From an uncultured Bacteroidales bacterium (GTDB lineage Bacteria > Bacteroidota > Bacteroidia > Bacteroidales > Paludibacteraceae), in the NCBI GenBank assembly GCA_903911085.1, contig CAIWCC010000024.1, forward strand, positions 1-37,630: 37,630 nt of DNA, in the 5' to 3' direction. Made by a program: the position numbers and the translations under genes. Numbering within the stretch: the first letter of the stretch is position 1; each line of letters starts with the position of its first letter. The notes below the pieces were generated by a model. It was given only the letters and a program-made list of their open reading frames with translations, did not search any database and was not told the DNA's origin. Positions 8,173 through 16,727 of this stretch are shown one piece after another.

Positions 8173-9267
8173 ATGAAGAATAAAAGTGTTCAAACAGAGA
8201 TAGATGCTTGCTATTTATACCGCAAGTTAGCCGAAAATGAATCGGATGAGGCAATTGCAAATGTTTTTCGACAAATGGGTGATATAGAACAAAGTCATGC
8301 CGAAGCATTTGCCAGAAGAGAGAATATTCCTACCGAAAATCTGATAGTTCCTTCGTGGCGCGCCAAAACAATGAACTTAATTGGCAAAATTTTCGGTTAC
8401 GATTATGTGTTAGGCGCATTGATGGATACAGAAAAAAGTTTGTCGAATGCCATTATAAAGACTAAAGAAAAAAACAAAATGGAGTTGACTGGTTCGGAAA
8501 CCAACCATGTAAAAATACTTTGGTCAATTCTTGAAAATGACAAAAATATTAGTGGTACGCAACATGCAAAATTCGAAACTCGTCATCGTTCAGTAGGTGG
8601 AAATGCCATCCGAGCAGCTGTATTAGGTGGTAATGATGGCTTAGTTTCAAACTTTAGTTTGGTAATGGGTATTGCAGGTGCAACGGGTGGTGGTCAAGCA
8701 GTTTTATTAGCAGGAATTGCTGGATTATTAGCAGGCGCTTTATCAATGGCTTTGGGCGAATGGATATCGGTAAAAAGTTCGCAAGAACTGTACGAAAACC
8801 AAATGGCAATAGAAATGGACGAATTGGAAACCAATCCCGAAGGCGAAGAACGCGAGTTGGCTTTAATTTATATGGCTAAAGGTATTCCCGAAGAACAAGC
8901 GCGGAGAATGTCAGCGGAAATAATGAAAGATAAAACGCATGCTCATGCCGTATTGGTAAAAGAAGAGTTGGGCATTAATCCAGATGAATTACAAGGCTCT
9001 GCAATTGAAGCAGCTATTTATTCGTTTATTTTATTTACTGTTGGAGCTATAATTCCTCTTGCACCATTTTTTTTCACTTCAGGATTTCAAGCCATAGTAA
9101 TGAGTGTTGCCTTTAGTGCCGTTGGACTTTTTCTTATTGGTGGTGCCATCACTTTATTTACAGGAAAAAATCTTTGGTATTCGGGTTTCCGTCAAGTAAT
9201 TTTTGGACTTATTGCCGCATTAATTACCTATGGTATAGGCAAATGGATTGGTGTTGCAGTAGCTTAG
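8173..9267 (+). CDS. Ferritin-like/VIT1 fusion, predicted iron (Fe/Mn) transporter
   Basis: Fusion of an N-terminal ferritin-like diiron domain (about 1-125) and a C-terminal CCC1/VIT1 membrane domain (about 135-364), like the Er-VIT/MbfA family that exports or sequesters Fe2+. Likely diiron ligands are E9, E39 with H42 (EQSH) and E109 with H112 (ETNH). The VIT part starts with AAVLGGNDGLVSNFSL (148-163), which carries the conserved Asp for metal transport, and has about five membrane segments; the stretch between them (about 190-290) is acidic and helical, as in VIT proteins. It follows the SNF2 gene by 10 bp. A transposon-like element begins within two bases of the stop codon. Metal specificity is inferred from family. 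Confidence 0.88.
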   Translation: MKNKSVQTEIDACYLYRKLAENESDEAIANVFRQMGDIEQSHAEAFARRENIPTENLIVPSWRAKTMNLIGKIFGYDYVLGALMDTEKSLSNAIIKTKEKNKMELTGSETNHVKILWSILENDKNISGTQHAKFETRHRSVGGNAIRAAVLGGNDGLVSNFSLVMGIAGATGGGQAVLLAGIAGLLAGALSMALGEWISVKSSQELYENQMAIEMDELETNPEGEERELALIYMAKGIPEEQARRMSAEIMKDKTHAHAVLVKEELGINPDELQGSAIEAAIYSFILFTVGAIIPLAPFFFTSGFQAIVMSVAFSAVGLFLIGGAITLFTGKNLWYSGFRQVIFGLIAALITYGIGKWIGVAVA

Positions 9268-9268
9268 A

Positions 9269-9507
9269 AAAAAAATGTAACTACTCAGCACCTGTTTATT
9301 TAAATAAAAATAGTTTTATTTAGTTGATTCATAATAGAATAAGTCTTTACCCCGATAGGGGTTAAATGTGATTAGCCCCCAGTAAGCGAAGCGCAACTGG
9401 GGGTTTAAGTGAATAAGTAACCCAACATTTGATTTTCAGTTCGACTTGTCGAACTGAAAATCAAAAGAATACAAAATATGTTAGGTGCTGAGTAGTTACA
9501 AAAAAAT
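9269..9507. mobile_element. Miniature inverted-repeat element, IS66-like ends, with 8-bp target duplication
   Basis: The element is 9277-9499 (223 bp). Its ends are perfect 17-bp inverted repeats, GTAACTACTCAGCACCT at 9277-9293 and the reverse complement at 9483-9499. It is flanked on both sides by the direct repeat AAAAAAAT (9269-9276 and 9500-9507). Ends starting GTAA plus 8-bp duplications are the known signature of the IS66 family. No coding frame is inside. The interior is richer in G+C than its surroundings and holds three hairpins: 9349-9362, 9376-9403 and 9428-9465. The same end sequence appears at 37490, next to a possible transposase 3' end. The insertion lies directly after the iron-transporter stop codon. 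Confidence 0.85.
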
Positions 9508-9788
9508 ATATTTTTTCTTTATAACAATTTTAATGCTACACTACTTTCTCATTGTAGTTATGAAATTTTTGTGGCCTAGAAATCTTAGTAATCATCTTGT
9601 TTTATGACAGATAACATTACTAGATTATTATGTAAATTAACAGTTTGTGTTTTTTTAAAACAATAAAATGTCAAATCAATAAACTAAATCAAATCTGCTT
9701 AAAATCAGTTTTAGAATCGTAGAAATGAAAAGAATAAAGCAATAAATTATAATAGCAAAAGCCAGTTTTTCTTTCCAGTTATTTTTTG

Positions 9789-9796
9789 TAATTTTG
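9789..9796 (+). promoter_or_regulatory. Predicted -7 box of the ileS operon
   Basis: TAATTTTG matches TAnnTTTG and places transcription start near 9803. This is downstream of the upstream in-frame ATG at 9794, so the ATG at 9833 is the usable ileS start. From 9508 to 9788 I see nothing but AT-rich sequence. Confidence 0.6.
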
Positions 9797-9832
9797 CACC
9801 TCAATAAAAAAACATCTATTAAGATTCCAAAA

Positions 9833-12800
9833 ATGAAAAAGTTTGCTGAATATTCTGGACTGAATTTATCGGACATTAACAAAGAAATGCTTTCGCAATG
9901 GAGTGAAAAAGACATTTTTCATAAAAGTATCGAAACACGCGAAGGAAAACCATCATTTGTATTTTATGAAGGTCCTCCTTCGGCCAATGGTTTGCCTGGT
10001 ATTCACCACGTTATGGGGCGAACAATTAAAGACGTTTTTTGCCGATACAAAACCATGCAAGGCTTTCAGGTAAAGCGTAAAGCTGGTTGGGATACACATG
10101 GACTTCCAGTTGAATTGGGCGTTGAAAAAGCATTAGGAATTACGAAAGAAGATATTGGAAAAACCATTAGCGTGGACGATTACAATGCTGCTTGCCGTCA
10201 TGACGTGTTGAAATACACTAAAGAATGGGAAGATTTAACCACCAAAATGGGTTACTGGGTGGACATGAACGATCCGTACATAACTTACGATAATCGTTAT
10301 ATTGAAACACTTTGGTGGCTATTGAAACAACTTTACAACAAAAATTTACTTTACAAAGGTTATACTATTCAACCATTCTCACCTGCTGCTGGCACAGGAC
10401 TTAGCACACACGAGTTGAACCAACCTGGTTGCTACCGCGATGTTAAAGATACTACATGTGTGGCACAATTTAAGGTGAAAAATGATGAAAACACTTACTT
10501 CTTGGCGTGGACAACCACACCTTGGACATTGCCATCGAACACAGCTTTATGTGTTGGCTCAAATATCGATTATGTCAAGATTGCCACTCAAAATCCATAT
10601 ACCAAAGATGCTTGCAATTTGATTTTAGCCGAAAATCTGCTAGGAGCTGTAATGGGCAAAAACGAATACGAAATTGTTGACCGAAAAAAGGGTTCTGAAC
10701 TTGCAGGCATTGAATACGAACAACTTATCCCCTGGATTAATCCTGGCGAAGGTGCTTTCAAAGTGATAACTGGCGATTTTGTTACAACCGATGATGGTAC
10801 AGGTATTGTTCACATTGCACCAACTTTTGGAGCAGATGATGATAGAGTAGCAAAACAAAATGCTATACCACCATTGTTGCTTATTGATAAAGATGGTAAC
10901 CGCCAACCAATGGTAGACAGAACTGGCAAATTTTTTAAAATTGAAGACCTAAGTGCCGAATTTGTTGCAACAAATGTAAATACAGAATTATATGCTGAAT
11001 TTGCTGGACGATTTGTAAAAAATGCTTATGAAACTTCGCCGGCCCCTACTCCCACTGGTGATACCGATGGAATTACAACACTCGACATAGACATCTGTGT
11101 AATGTTGAAACAACAAGGATTGGCATTTAAAATTGAAAAACACACGCATAGTTACCCACACTGCTGGCGTACAGACAAACCCGTATTATATTATCCACTT
11201 GATAGTTGGTTTGTAAAAACGACTGCATGCCGTGAGGAAATGATGTCATTAAACGAAACCATTAATTGGAAACCAGCTTCAACAGGAACTGGTCGTTTTG
11301 GCAAATGGTTAGAAAACCTGCAAGATTGGAATTTAAGTCGAAGTCGTTATTGGGGTACACCGCTTCCAATTTGGCGCACCGAGGACGGAATGGAAGAAAT
11401 ATGTATTGGCTCTGTTGAAGAATTGATTTCTGAAATTGAAAAATCAATTGCGGCAGGATATATGTCTGAAAATCCCTATAAAAATTTTAAAGTTGGTGAT
11501 TATAATGCTGATAATTATGCAGTAAAAAATATTGATTTACATCGTCCTTATGTCGATGGCATAATACTACTTTCAGCCACAGGCAAACCAATGAAAAGAG
11601 AGTTGGATTTGATTGACGTTTGGTTCGATTCTGGAGCTATGCCATATGCTCAATTGCATTATCCATTTGAAAACAAAGAACTAATTGACAATTCGACCAA
11701 TTTTCCTGCTGATTTCATTTCGGAAGGTGTTGATCAAACTCGTGGCTGGTTCTTTACACTACATGCCATTAGTACGATGGTTCGCGGCTCAGTAGCTTTC
11801 AAAAGCGTAATTTCCAACGGCTTAGTTCTTGACAAAAATGGTAATAAAATGTCAAAGCGTTTAGGAAATGGCGTTGATCCATTCATAGCTATCGAAAAAT
11901 ACGGCTCCGATCCACTTCGTTGGTACATGATGACCAATGCTTCTCCATGGGACAATTTAAAGTTTGATGTGGAAGGAATTGATGAAGTACGTCGTAAATT
12001 CTTCGGAACGCTATATAATACATATTCATTCTTTTCGCTTTATGCCAATGTAGATAATTTCAATTATTTGGAAGCTGAAGTGCCAATGGAAAAACGCCCC
12101 GAGATTGATCGTTGGATTATTTCATTGCTCAATACATTGGTAAAAGATGTCCGCGAATATTATGAATCATACGAACCAACACGCGCTGGAAGAGCTATAT
12201 CTGACTTTGTAGGCGAAAATCTGAGTAACTGGTATGTACGCTTAAATAGAAAACGCTATTGGGGAGGCGCATACGATGAAGATAAAATTTCTGCTTACCA
12301 AACACTTTATACTTGCCTAGAAACCGTAGCGCGCTTAATGGCACCTATAGCACCATTTTTTGCAGACAAATTATTCCTTGATTTGAATGCTGTTACAGGA
12401 AAAGACAAAGCAGAATCGGTACATTTAGCTGATTTCCCAACTTACGACGAATCATTGATTGACAACAATTTGGAAACTTGTATGCAACTTGCACAACAAA
12501 CATCCTCAATGATTTTGGCATTGCGTCGTAAAGCCGACAAAAAAGTTCGACAACCTCTACAAAAAGCTGTTGTGCCAGCGCAAGATGAAACCTCATACAA
12601 ACAATTGCTTTACATTGCCGACCTTGTAAAAACAGAGGTGAACATCAAGGAATTAGAAATTATTCCAGCTGATGCTGATATGGACAATTTGGTAAAAAAA
12701 GTAAAACCGAACTTCAAAATACTTGGAAGAAAATTTGGGAAACAAATGAAAGAGATTGCTGAAGCAGTATCAAAATTTGGGAAAAAAGAGATTGCAGAAA

Positions 12801-13231
12801 TCGAAGGGAAAAATTATCCACATGTATCTTTTACATTGATTAAGCTACAAAGTGGAGATGTAAAAATCGAACTCGAAGATGTAGAAATCATTACCGAGGA
12901 TATGCCAGGTTGGTTAGTTGCAAACGAAGGAAAACTAACAGTTGCATTGGACATTACTGTTACCGATGCATTGCAACGCGAAGGAATCGCACGTGAATTG
13001 GTGAATCGTATTCAAAACATACGGAAATCAAACGGCTACGAAATTGTAGACAAGATTATAGTTGAAATTGAAAACCGTAATGAAATTGCAGAGGCTGTAT
13101 TAGAATTTTCAAACTATATTGCTTCTCAAACATTAGCTAATTCGGTAACTTTAGTTGACAATATAGTGAATTTTACCGAACTTGAATTCGATGAATACAT
13201 TGTCAATATATCTGTCCGAAAAGTAGAGTAA
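9833..13231 (+). CDS. ileS: Isoleucyl-tRNA synthetase with GXHH in place of the HIGH motif
   Basis: Class I synthetase that charges tRNA-Ile in the cytosol and edits valine. The 1132 residues from the ATG at 9833 fit the long, eukaryote-like (type 2) IleRS. The start follows from the promoter at 9789-9796 and the family-like N-terminus KFAEYSGLNLSDINK. The signature normally written HXGH is GIHH (residues 56-59, within NGLPGIHHVMGRT). The second signature KMSKR is intact at 672-676. The Rossmann fold, CP1 editing insertion (with TTTPWTLPSN) and anticodon-binding domain are in normal order. A GXHH version of type 2 IleRS has been associated with very strong natural resistance to mupirocin. It heads the group that continues with the DksA-like gene and lspA. 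Confidence 0.95.
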   Translation: MKKFAEYSGLNLSDINKEMLSQWSEKDIFHKSIETREGKPSFVFYEGPPSANGLPGIHHVMGRTIKDVFCRYKTMQGFQVKRKAGWDTHGLPVELGVEKALGITKEDIGKTISVDDYNAACRHDVLKYTKEWEDLTTKMGYWVDMNDPYITYDNRYIETLWWLLKQLYNKNLLYKGYTIQPFSPAAGTGLSTHELNQPGCYRDVKDTTCVAQFKVKNDENTYFLAWTTTPWTLPSNTALCVGSNIDYVKIATQNPYTKDACNLILAENLLGAVMGKNEYEIVDRKKGSELAGIEYEQLIPWINPGEGAFKVITGDFVTTDDGTGIVHIAPTFGADDDRVAKQNAIPPLLLIDKDGNRQPMVDRTGKFFKIEDLSAEFVATNVNTELYAEFAGRFVKNAYETSPAPTPTGDTDGITTLDIDICVMLKQQGLAFKIEKHTHSYPHCWRTDKPVLYYPLDSWFVKTTACREEMMSLNETINWKPASTGTGRFGKWLENLQDWNLSRSRYWGTPLPIWRTEDGMEEICIGSVEELISEIEKSIAAGYMSENPYKNFKVGDYNADNYAVKNIDLHRPYVDGIILLSATGKPMKRELDLIDVWFDSGAMPYAQLHYPFENKELIDNSTNFPADFISEGVDQTRGWFFTLHAISTMVRGSVAFKSVISNGLVLDKNGNKMSKRLGNGVDPFIAIEKYGSDPLRWYMMTNASPWDNLKFDVEGIDEVRRKFFGTLYNTYSFFSLYANVDNFNYLEAEVPMEKRPEIDRWIISLLNTLVKDVREYYESYEPTRAGRAISDFVGENLSNWYVRLNRKRYWGGAYDEDKISAYQTLYTCLETVARLMAPIAPFFADKLFLDLNAVTGKDKAESVHLADFPTYDESLIDNNLETCMQLAQQTSSMILALRRKADKKVRQPLQKAVVPAQDETSYKQLLYIADLVKTEVNIKELEIIPADADMDNLVKKVKPNFKILGRKFGKQMKEIAEAVSKFGKKEIAEIEGKNYPHVSFTLIKLQSGDVKIELEDVEIITEDMPGWLVANEGKLTVALDITVTDALQREGIARELVNRIQNIRKSNGYEIVDKIIVEIENRNEIAEAVLEFSNYIASQTLANSVTLVDNIVNFTELEFDEYIVNISVRKVE

Positions 13232-13431
13232 TAATTACAACAAATATTTCCAAACAAATCATCAAAATATATTTTAACTATATCGTACAGTAAAATAATC
13301 TAGCTCGAACATTATTTAACAATATTTTGAAGCTTTATAACCATTTTGAAAACTAAATTATTGAGTTTTTGTTGCAAAAAATATATTATTAAATTTCTTG
13401 ATATAAAACAAAAATATAATTGCCAAAATAA

Positions 13432-13462
13432 TTGCCTAACTGAAAGTATTTTCCTATTTTCG
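13432..13462 (+). promoter_or_regulatory. Possible promoter of the DksA-like gene
   Basis: TTG at 13432-13434 and TATTTTCG at 13455-13462 are 20 bp apart, near the Bacteroidota -33/-7 arrangement, with one mismatch in the -7 box. The box is about 76 bp from the ATG at 13539. The rest of the 307-bp gap after ileS (13232-13538) is AT-rich; no terminator or other element was seen. Confidence 0.35.
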
Positions 13463-13538
13463 CAGTCATTATTAAAAGTATGGAAATACCTTCATAATTT
13501 ATAATTTATTTTCAGAACAATCAAAAAAAAATACAGCT

Positions 13539-13916
13539 ATGTCCGAAAAAACAAGATACAATGATGCAGACCTTGATGAATTTCGTGTGCTCATAAAAGG
13601 AAAATTAGAAAAAGCTCAGAGTGAATACGAAGAACTTAGAAACGCAGTATCTAACCTAGATGGAAATGACGTTATGGATACGTCTCCTACTTTTAAAGTT
13701 TTGGAAGAGGGTGCTGCAACTTTATCAAAAGAAGATGCAGGACGACTTGCTCAACGCCAAATGAAATTTATTCAACATTTGCAATCAGCTTTAATTCGTA
13801 TTGAGAACAAAACATATGGTATTTGCCGTGAGACAGGTAAATTAATACCAAAAGAACGTTTACGTGCTGTTCCTCATGCCACATTGAGTATTGAAGCTAA
13901 AAATGACCAAAGATAA
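13539..13916 (+). CDS. TraR/DksA-family protein lacking the zinc cysteines
   Basis: Small protein (125 residues) of the DksA/TraR group, whose members bind the RNA polymerase secondary channel and help set transcription with ppGpp. An N-terminal helical hairpin (about 8-90) precedes the C-terminal signature YGICRETGKLIPKERLRA (93-110). Only C96 of the four zinc cysteines remains: the others are T99, S117 and A120. The fold must be held without a C4 zinc site, as in many Bacteroidota homologues. It belongs with ileS and lspA in a common phylum arrangement, but here a strong inverted repeat and an Rpn gene follow it. Confidence 0.85.
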   Translation: MSEKTRYNDADLDEFRVLIKGKLEKAQSEYEELRNAVSNLDGNDVMDTSPTFKVLEEGAATLSKEDAGRLAQRQMKFIQHLQSALIRIENKTYGICRETGKLIPKERLRAVPHATLSIEAKNDQR

Positions 13917-13937
13917 TATATCTTGTGTCCAAAATTT

Positions 13938-13975
13938 AATTCTTAATTTGTTTCGAATGAAACAAATTAAGAATT
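13938..13975. terminator. Hairpin with 17-bp arms after the DksA-like gene
   Basis: Perfect arms (13938-13954 and 13959-13975) enclose a GAAT loop. AT-rich stems without a long T tract make it a probable, not certain, intrinsic terminator. It separates the ileS/DksA-like pair from the Rpn gene. Confidence 0.6.
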
Positions 13976-14059
13976 ATCAATATAAAGTGTAGTTATTGAT
14001 TTCTGCAACTTCTCTTCCAATATTTTTAATTAATGATATTTTGCTAAAGTTCAAATACA

Positions 14060-14947
14060 ATGACTGAATTCACAGAGAAGTATATCAATCCTTTTACGGA
14101 CTATGGTTTTAAGAAACTATTTGGTGAGGAGATTAATAAGGATCTGCTTTTGGATTTTTTGAACGAGCTTTTGAAAGATGAACAAGGTCAAATAAAGGAA
14201 TTGACATATTTAAAAACAGAGCAACTAGGTACTTCAGAACTCGACAGAAAAGCAATATTCGATTTGTACTGCGAAAATGAGCGAGGTGAAAAATTTATTG
14301 TTGAATTGCAAAAAACAAAACAGCATTTTTTTAAAGATAGAAGCATTTACTATTCAACATTTCCGATTCGAGAACAAGCAAAGCGAGCTGACTGGAATTA
14401 CGAGCTAAAAGCAATATATACCATTGGAATACTCGATTTTGTATTTGATGCCGACAAACACGAACCACAAAAATATAGGTATGACGTAAAGTTAATAGAC
14501 AAAGACACCCAACTTATATTTTATAACAAATTGACATTTATCTACTTAGAAATGCCCAAGTTCAACAAATCGGAAGATGAACTTGAAACACATTTCGACA
14601 AATGGTTATACGTTTTAAGAAATCTAAGTCGCCTTGATAGAATTCCAAACAAACTAAGAGAGCAAATATTTGACAAACTATTTGAAACTGCTGAGATTGC
14701 AAAATTTACCCCTGAACAAGTTAATTCTTACGAAGACAGCCTAAAATATTATCGCGATTTAAATAATTCACTTGATAATGCAAGAGATGAAGGAAAAATC
14801 GAAGGAAAAATTGAAGGAAAAATCGAAGGAAAAATCGAAATTGCAAGAAAAGCATTAGAAAAAAAAATAAGTATTGATGACATTGTTGATTTAACCGGTT
14901 TATCAAAAATTGAAATTATGAAAATATATAAGGAGATAAGCTATTAA
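14060..14947 (+). CDS. Rpn-family PD-(D/E)XK nuclease (putative transposase-like)
   Basis: Member of the Rpn/PDDEXK_2 family: predicted DNA nucleases annotated as transposase-like, of which E. coli RpnA promotes RecA-independent recombination. In the 295 residues the N-terminus INPFTDYGFKKLFG (9-22) is diagnostic. The catalytic core is D68 (AIFDLYC) and E82-x-Q84 (VELQK). The C-terminus carries four repeats of EGKI followed by a short helical segment with a TGLSKIEI helix-turn. It lies between the DksA-like gene and lspA, which are usually adjacent in Bacteroidales, so it seems to be an insertion. No terminal repeats bound it. Function in the cell is not known. Confidence 0.87.
   Translation: MTEFTEKYINPFTDYGFKKLFGEEINKDLLLDFLNELLKDEQGQIKELTYLKTEQLGTSELDRKAIFDLYCENERGEKFIVELQKTKQHFFKDRSIYYSTFPIREQAKRADWNYELKAIYTIGILDFVFDADKHEPQKYRYDVKLIDKDTQLIFYNKLTFIYLEMPKFNKSEDELETHFDKWLYVLRNLSRLDRIPNKLREQIFDKLFETAEIAKFTPEQVNSYEDSLKYYRDLNNSLDNARDEGKIEGKIEGKIEGKIEIARKALEKKISIDDIVDLTGLSKIEIMKIYKEISY
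14789..14836 (+). repeat. Four 12-bp units inside the Rpn gene
   Basis: GAAGGAAAAATY is repeated four times in frame and encodes Glu-Gly-Lys-Ile each time. Changes in copy number would keep the frame. Similar EGK/EGR tracts are typical of the C-terminus of this family. Confidence 0.9.
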
Positions 14948-15169
14948 AGGCAAAATGTATTGAATATAAAATCCAAATAAATATCAAATATTCAAACAAT
15001 AACAACGCCAAAATCATTTTTTTAATCAATCTAATTGATTATTTTGATTTCCCTCCACAAATTTCAAACAATTGCAGTTATTTATGTACAATTAACTATC
15101 AAATATACAGAATAAAACACAAATATAATAATTTGTATTTTCAATAACTTTTCAATTTTAAAATCAAAT

Positions 15170-15781
15170 ATGACTGTTACAAAAAAATCCATTCTCTTAA
15201 TTTTCATAGTTTTACTCATCGATCAAACTTCAAAAATTTACATTAAATTGAATTTCAGTCTGGGTGAACATGTAGAAGTTTTTAGTTGGTTTAAAATTTA
15301 TTTTATTGAAAACAACGGAATGGCTTTTGGAATGGAAATTATTAGCAAATTATTTCTTACACTTTTCCGAATAGTGGCAGTTGGTTTTTTGGCATATTAC
15401 ATACATGTTCTAATAAAAAAACAAGTTCGTACAGGTTATATTCTCACCATTTCGCTGGTACTAGCAGGTGCGGCAGGCAATATTCTGGATTCGCTTTTTT
15501 ACGGAATACTATTTAGCAGTAGTGAATATCAAGGTCAGTTGGCCACTTTTTTACCCGATTCTGGAGGTTATGCTTCTTTCTTTTATGGCAAAGTTGTTGA
15601 TATGTTATACTTTCCAATTATCAAAAACAGTACCGGTGAAACATTATTTTTTAGTCCAATATTCAATGTCGCCGACTCAGCTATTAGTATTGCCGTAGGT
15701 ATAATTTTATTGTTTTTCCGTAAAGAACTGAATGACAGTCTAGAAACTAAAAATAAAACTAATGGTGAGTTATCCAACTAA
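15170..15781 (+). CDS. lspA: Lipoprotein signal peptidase (signal peptidase II)
   Basis: Inner-membrane aspartyl protease that removes signal peptides from diacylglyceryl-modified prolipoproteins. In 203 residues, four membrane segments are visible. The catalytic pair is D107 (AGNILDS) and D169 (FNVADSA), and the conserved LLIDQTSK opens the protein. A longer periplasmic loop than in E. coli (about 112-150, with GKVVDMLYFP) is typical of this phylum. The next gene, itself a lipoprotein, overlaps it by 20 bp, suggesting translational coupling. The 222 bp upstream, after the Rpn gene, show no clear element. Confidence 0.95.
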   Translation: MTVTKKSILLIFIVLLIDQTSKIYIKLNFSLGEHVEVFSWFKIYFIENNGMAFGMEIISKLFLTLFRIVAVGFLAYYIHVLIKKQVRTGYILTISLVLAGAAGNILDSLFYGILFSSSEYQGQLATFLPDSGGYASFFYGKVVDMLYFPIIKNSTGETLFFSPIFNVADSAISIAVGIILLFFRKELNDSLETKNKTNGELSN

Positions 15782-16670
15782 AGTTATTTCCAACTTAATT
15801 ATTATATTCTTTATCACTCTAATTTTTTCATCCTGCGACAGACGCCCAAAAGGAGTTCTGAATCAAGATGATATGACTATTATATTAACAGACTTTCACC
15901 GATTAGATGGTATTCTGTACGAAAAAGGCATTGCATTTAACAATGACTCATTAAAAGCCAAATACTACAATTATATACTAAACAAACATCAAATTACAAA
16001 GGCTGAATTTGATTCCTCGCTTGTTTGGTACACTAAACATCCGAAAAAATTCGAAAAAATTTACGATGATATTTACTCTCAATTATCATTAGAAGATAAT
16101 CAAATAAAAAGAGGCAAGTATCATCCAATTGATTCAGCTGAATTAGCGAAAATAAAAGTTAATATTTGGAATTTGCGTAGTTCATATAATTATAAAAACG
16201 ATTCGATACGTACACGATTAAAATTTGAAATTAAAGATAGCAGTTTGCTCTTCGGCGATGCATATATTTTAAAATTCTTGCAGCGTATAGCACATCAAGA
16301 TTCATGCTTAAATCGGAGAGTAGTTCTACGTATTAATTACGCAAACGGAAAATCTGACTCTGTCTTTACAAAGTCATATAATGATAGCCTATTAAGACGA
16401 TACTCGATAAAATTACCAGCTTCGAAAAAATGGAAAATAAAATCTATTTCTGGTGAATTGCTTGCATGTAAAGCTTTTAAAGGCAAGTTTAATGCATCTA
16501 TTGATAGTATATCACTTATTCGAGTATATAATCCTAAATTAAAAGACAGCCTGCTTAAAATAGTAAAACAAAATGACCCTAGACACTTTGTAAAATTGTC
16601 GAAAATAAAAGGAGATTCGATTCGTGATAAAAAAATCAAAATTAGCAGAAAACTTTTTCTCAAAAAATAA
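15762..16670 (+). CDS. DUF4296 lipoprotein
   Basis: Bacteroidota-specific lipoprotein with an N-terminal DUF4296-type domain. In 302 residues, a signal sequence ends in the lipobox FSSC with lipidated C25, so it should be a substrate of the LspA encoded just upstream. Residues about 34-120 (DDMTIILTDFHRLDGILYEKG onward) match the DUF4296 pattern; the rest is charged, rich in Lys and Ser, and unassigned. The start at 15762 lies inside lspA; this overlap and the signal peptide right after it support the choice. Role unknown, location probably outer membrane or periplasm. Confidence 0.82.
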   Translation: MVSYPTKVISNLIIIFFITLIFSSCDRRPKGVLNQDDMTIILTDFHRLDGILYEKGIAFNNDSLKAKYYNYILNKHQITKAEFDSSLVWYTKHPKKFEKIYDDIYSQLSLEDNQIKRGKYHPIDSAELAKIKVNIWNLRSSYNYKNDSIRTRLKFEIKDSSLLFGDAYILKFLQRIAHQDSCLNRRVVLRINYANGKSDSVFTKSYNDSLLRRYSIKLPASKKWKIKSISGELLACKAFKGKFNASIDSISLIRVYNPKLKDSLLKIVKQNDPRHFVKLSKIKGDSIRDKKIKISRKLFLKK

Positions 16671-16727
16671 CGTCTCAATTTAAGAAATCACCTCCTTTGG
16701 TGACAATTAACTATAATACAGCAGATT

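Noticed and set aside
9794-9832. An upstream ATG adding 13 residues to IleRS
   Set aside because: It overlaps the predicted -7 box (9789-9796), so it would lie upstream of the transcript start; the added residues do not look like an IleRS N-terminus.
16688-16703. TCACCTCCTTTGGTGA, which resembles the 16S rRNA 3' end (CACCTCCTTT)
   Set aside because: Ten matching bases in an AT-rich gap can be chance. Ribosome binding in this phylum rarely depends on Shine-Dalgarno pairing, and the sequence is also just a small 5-bp hairpin.
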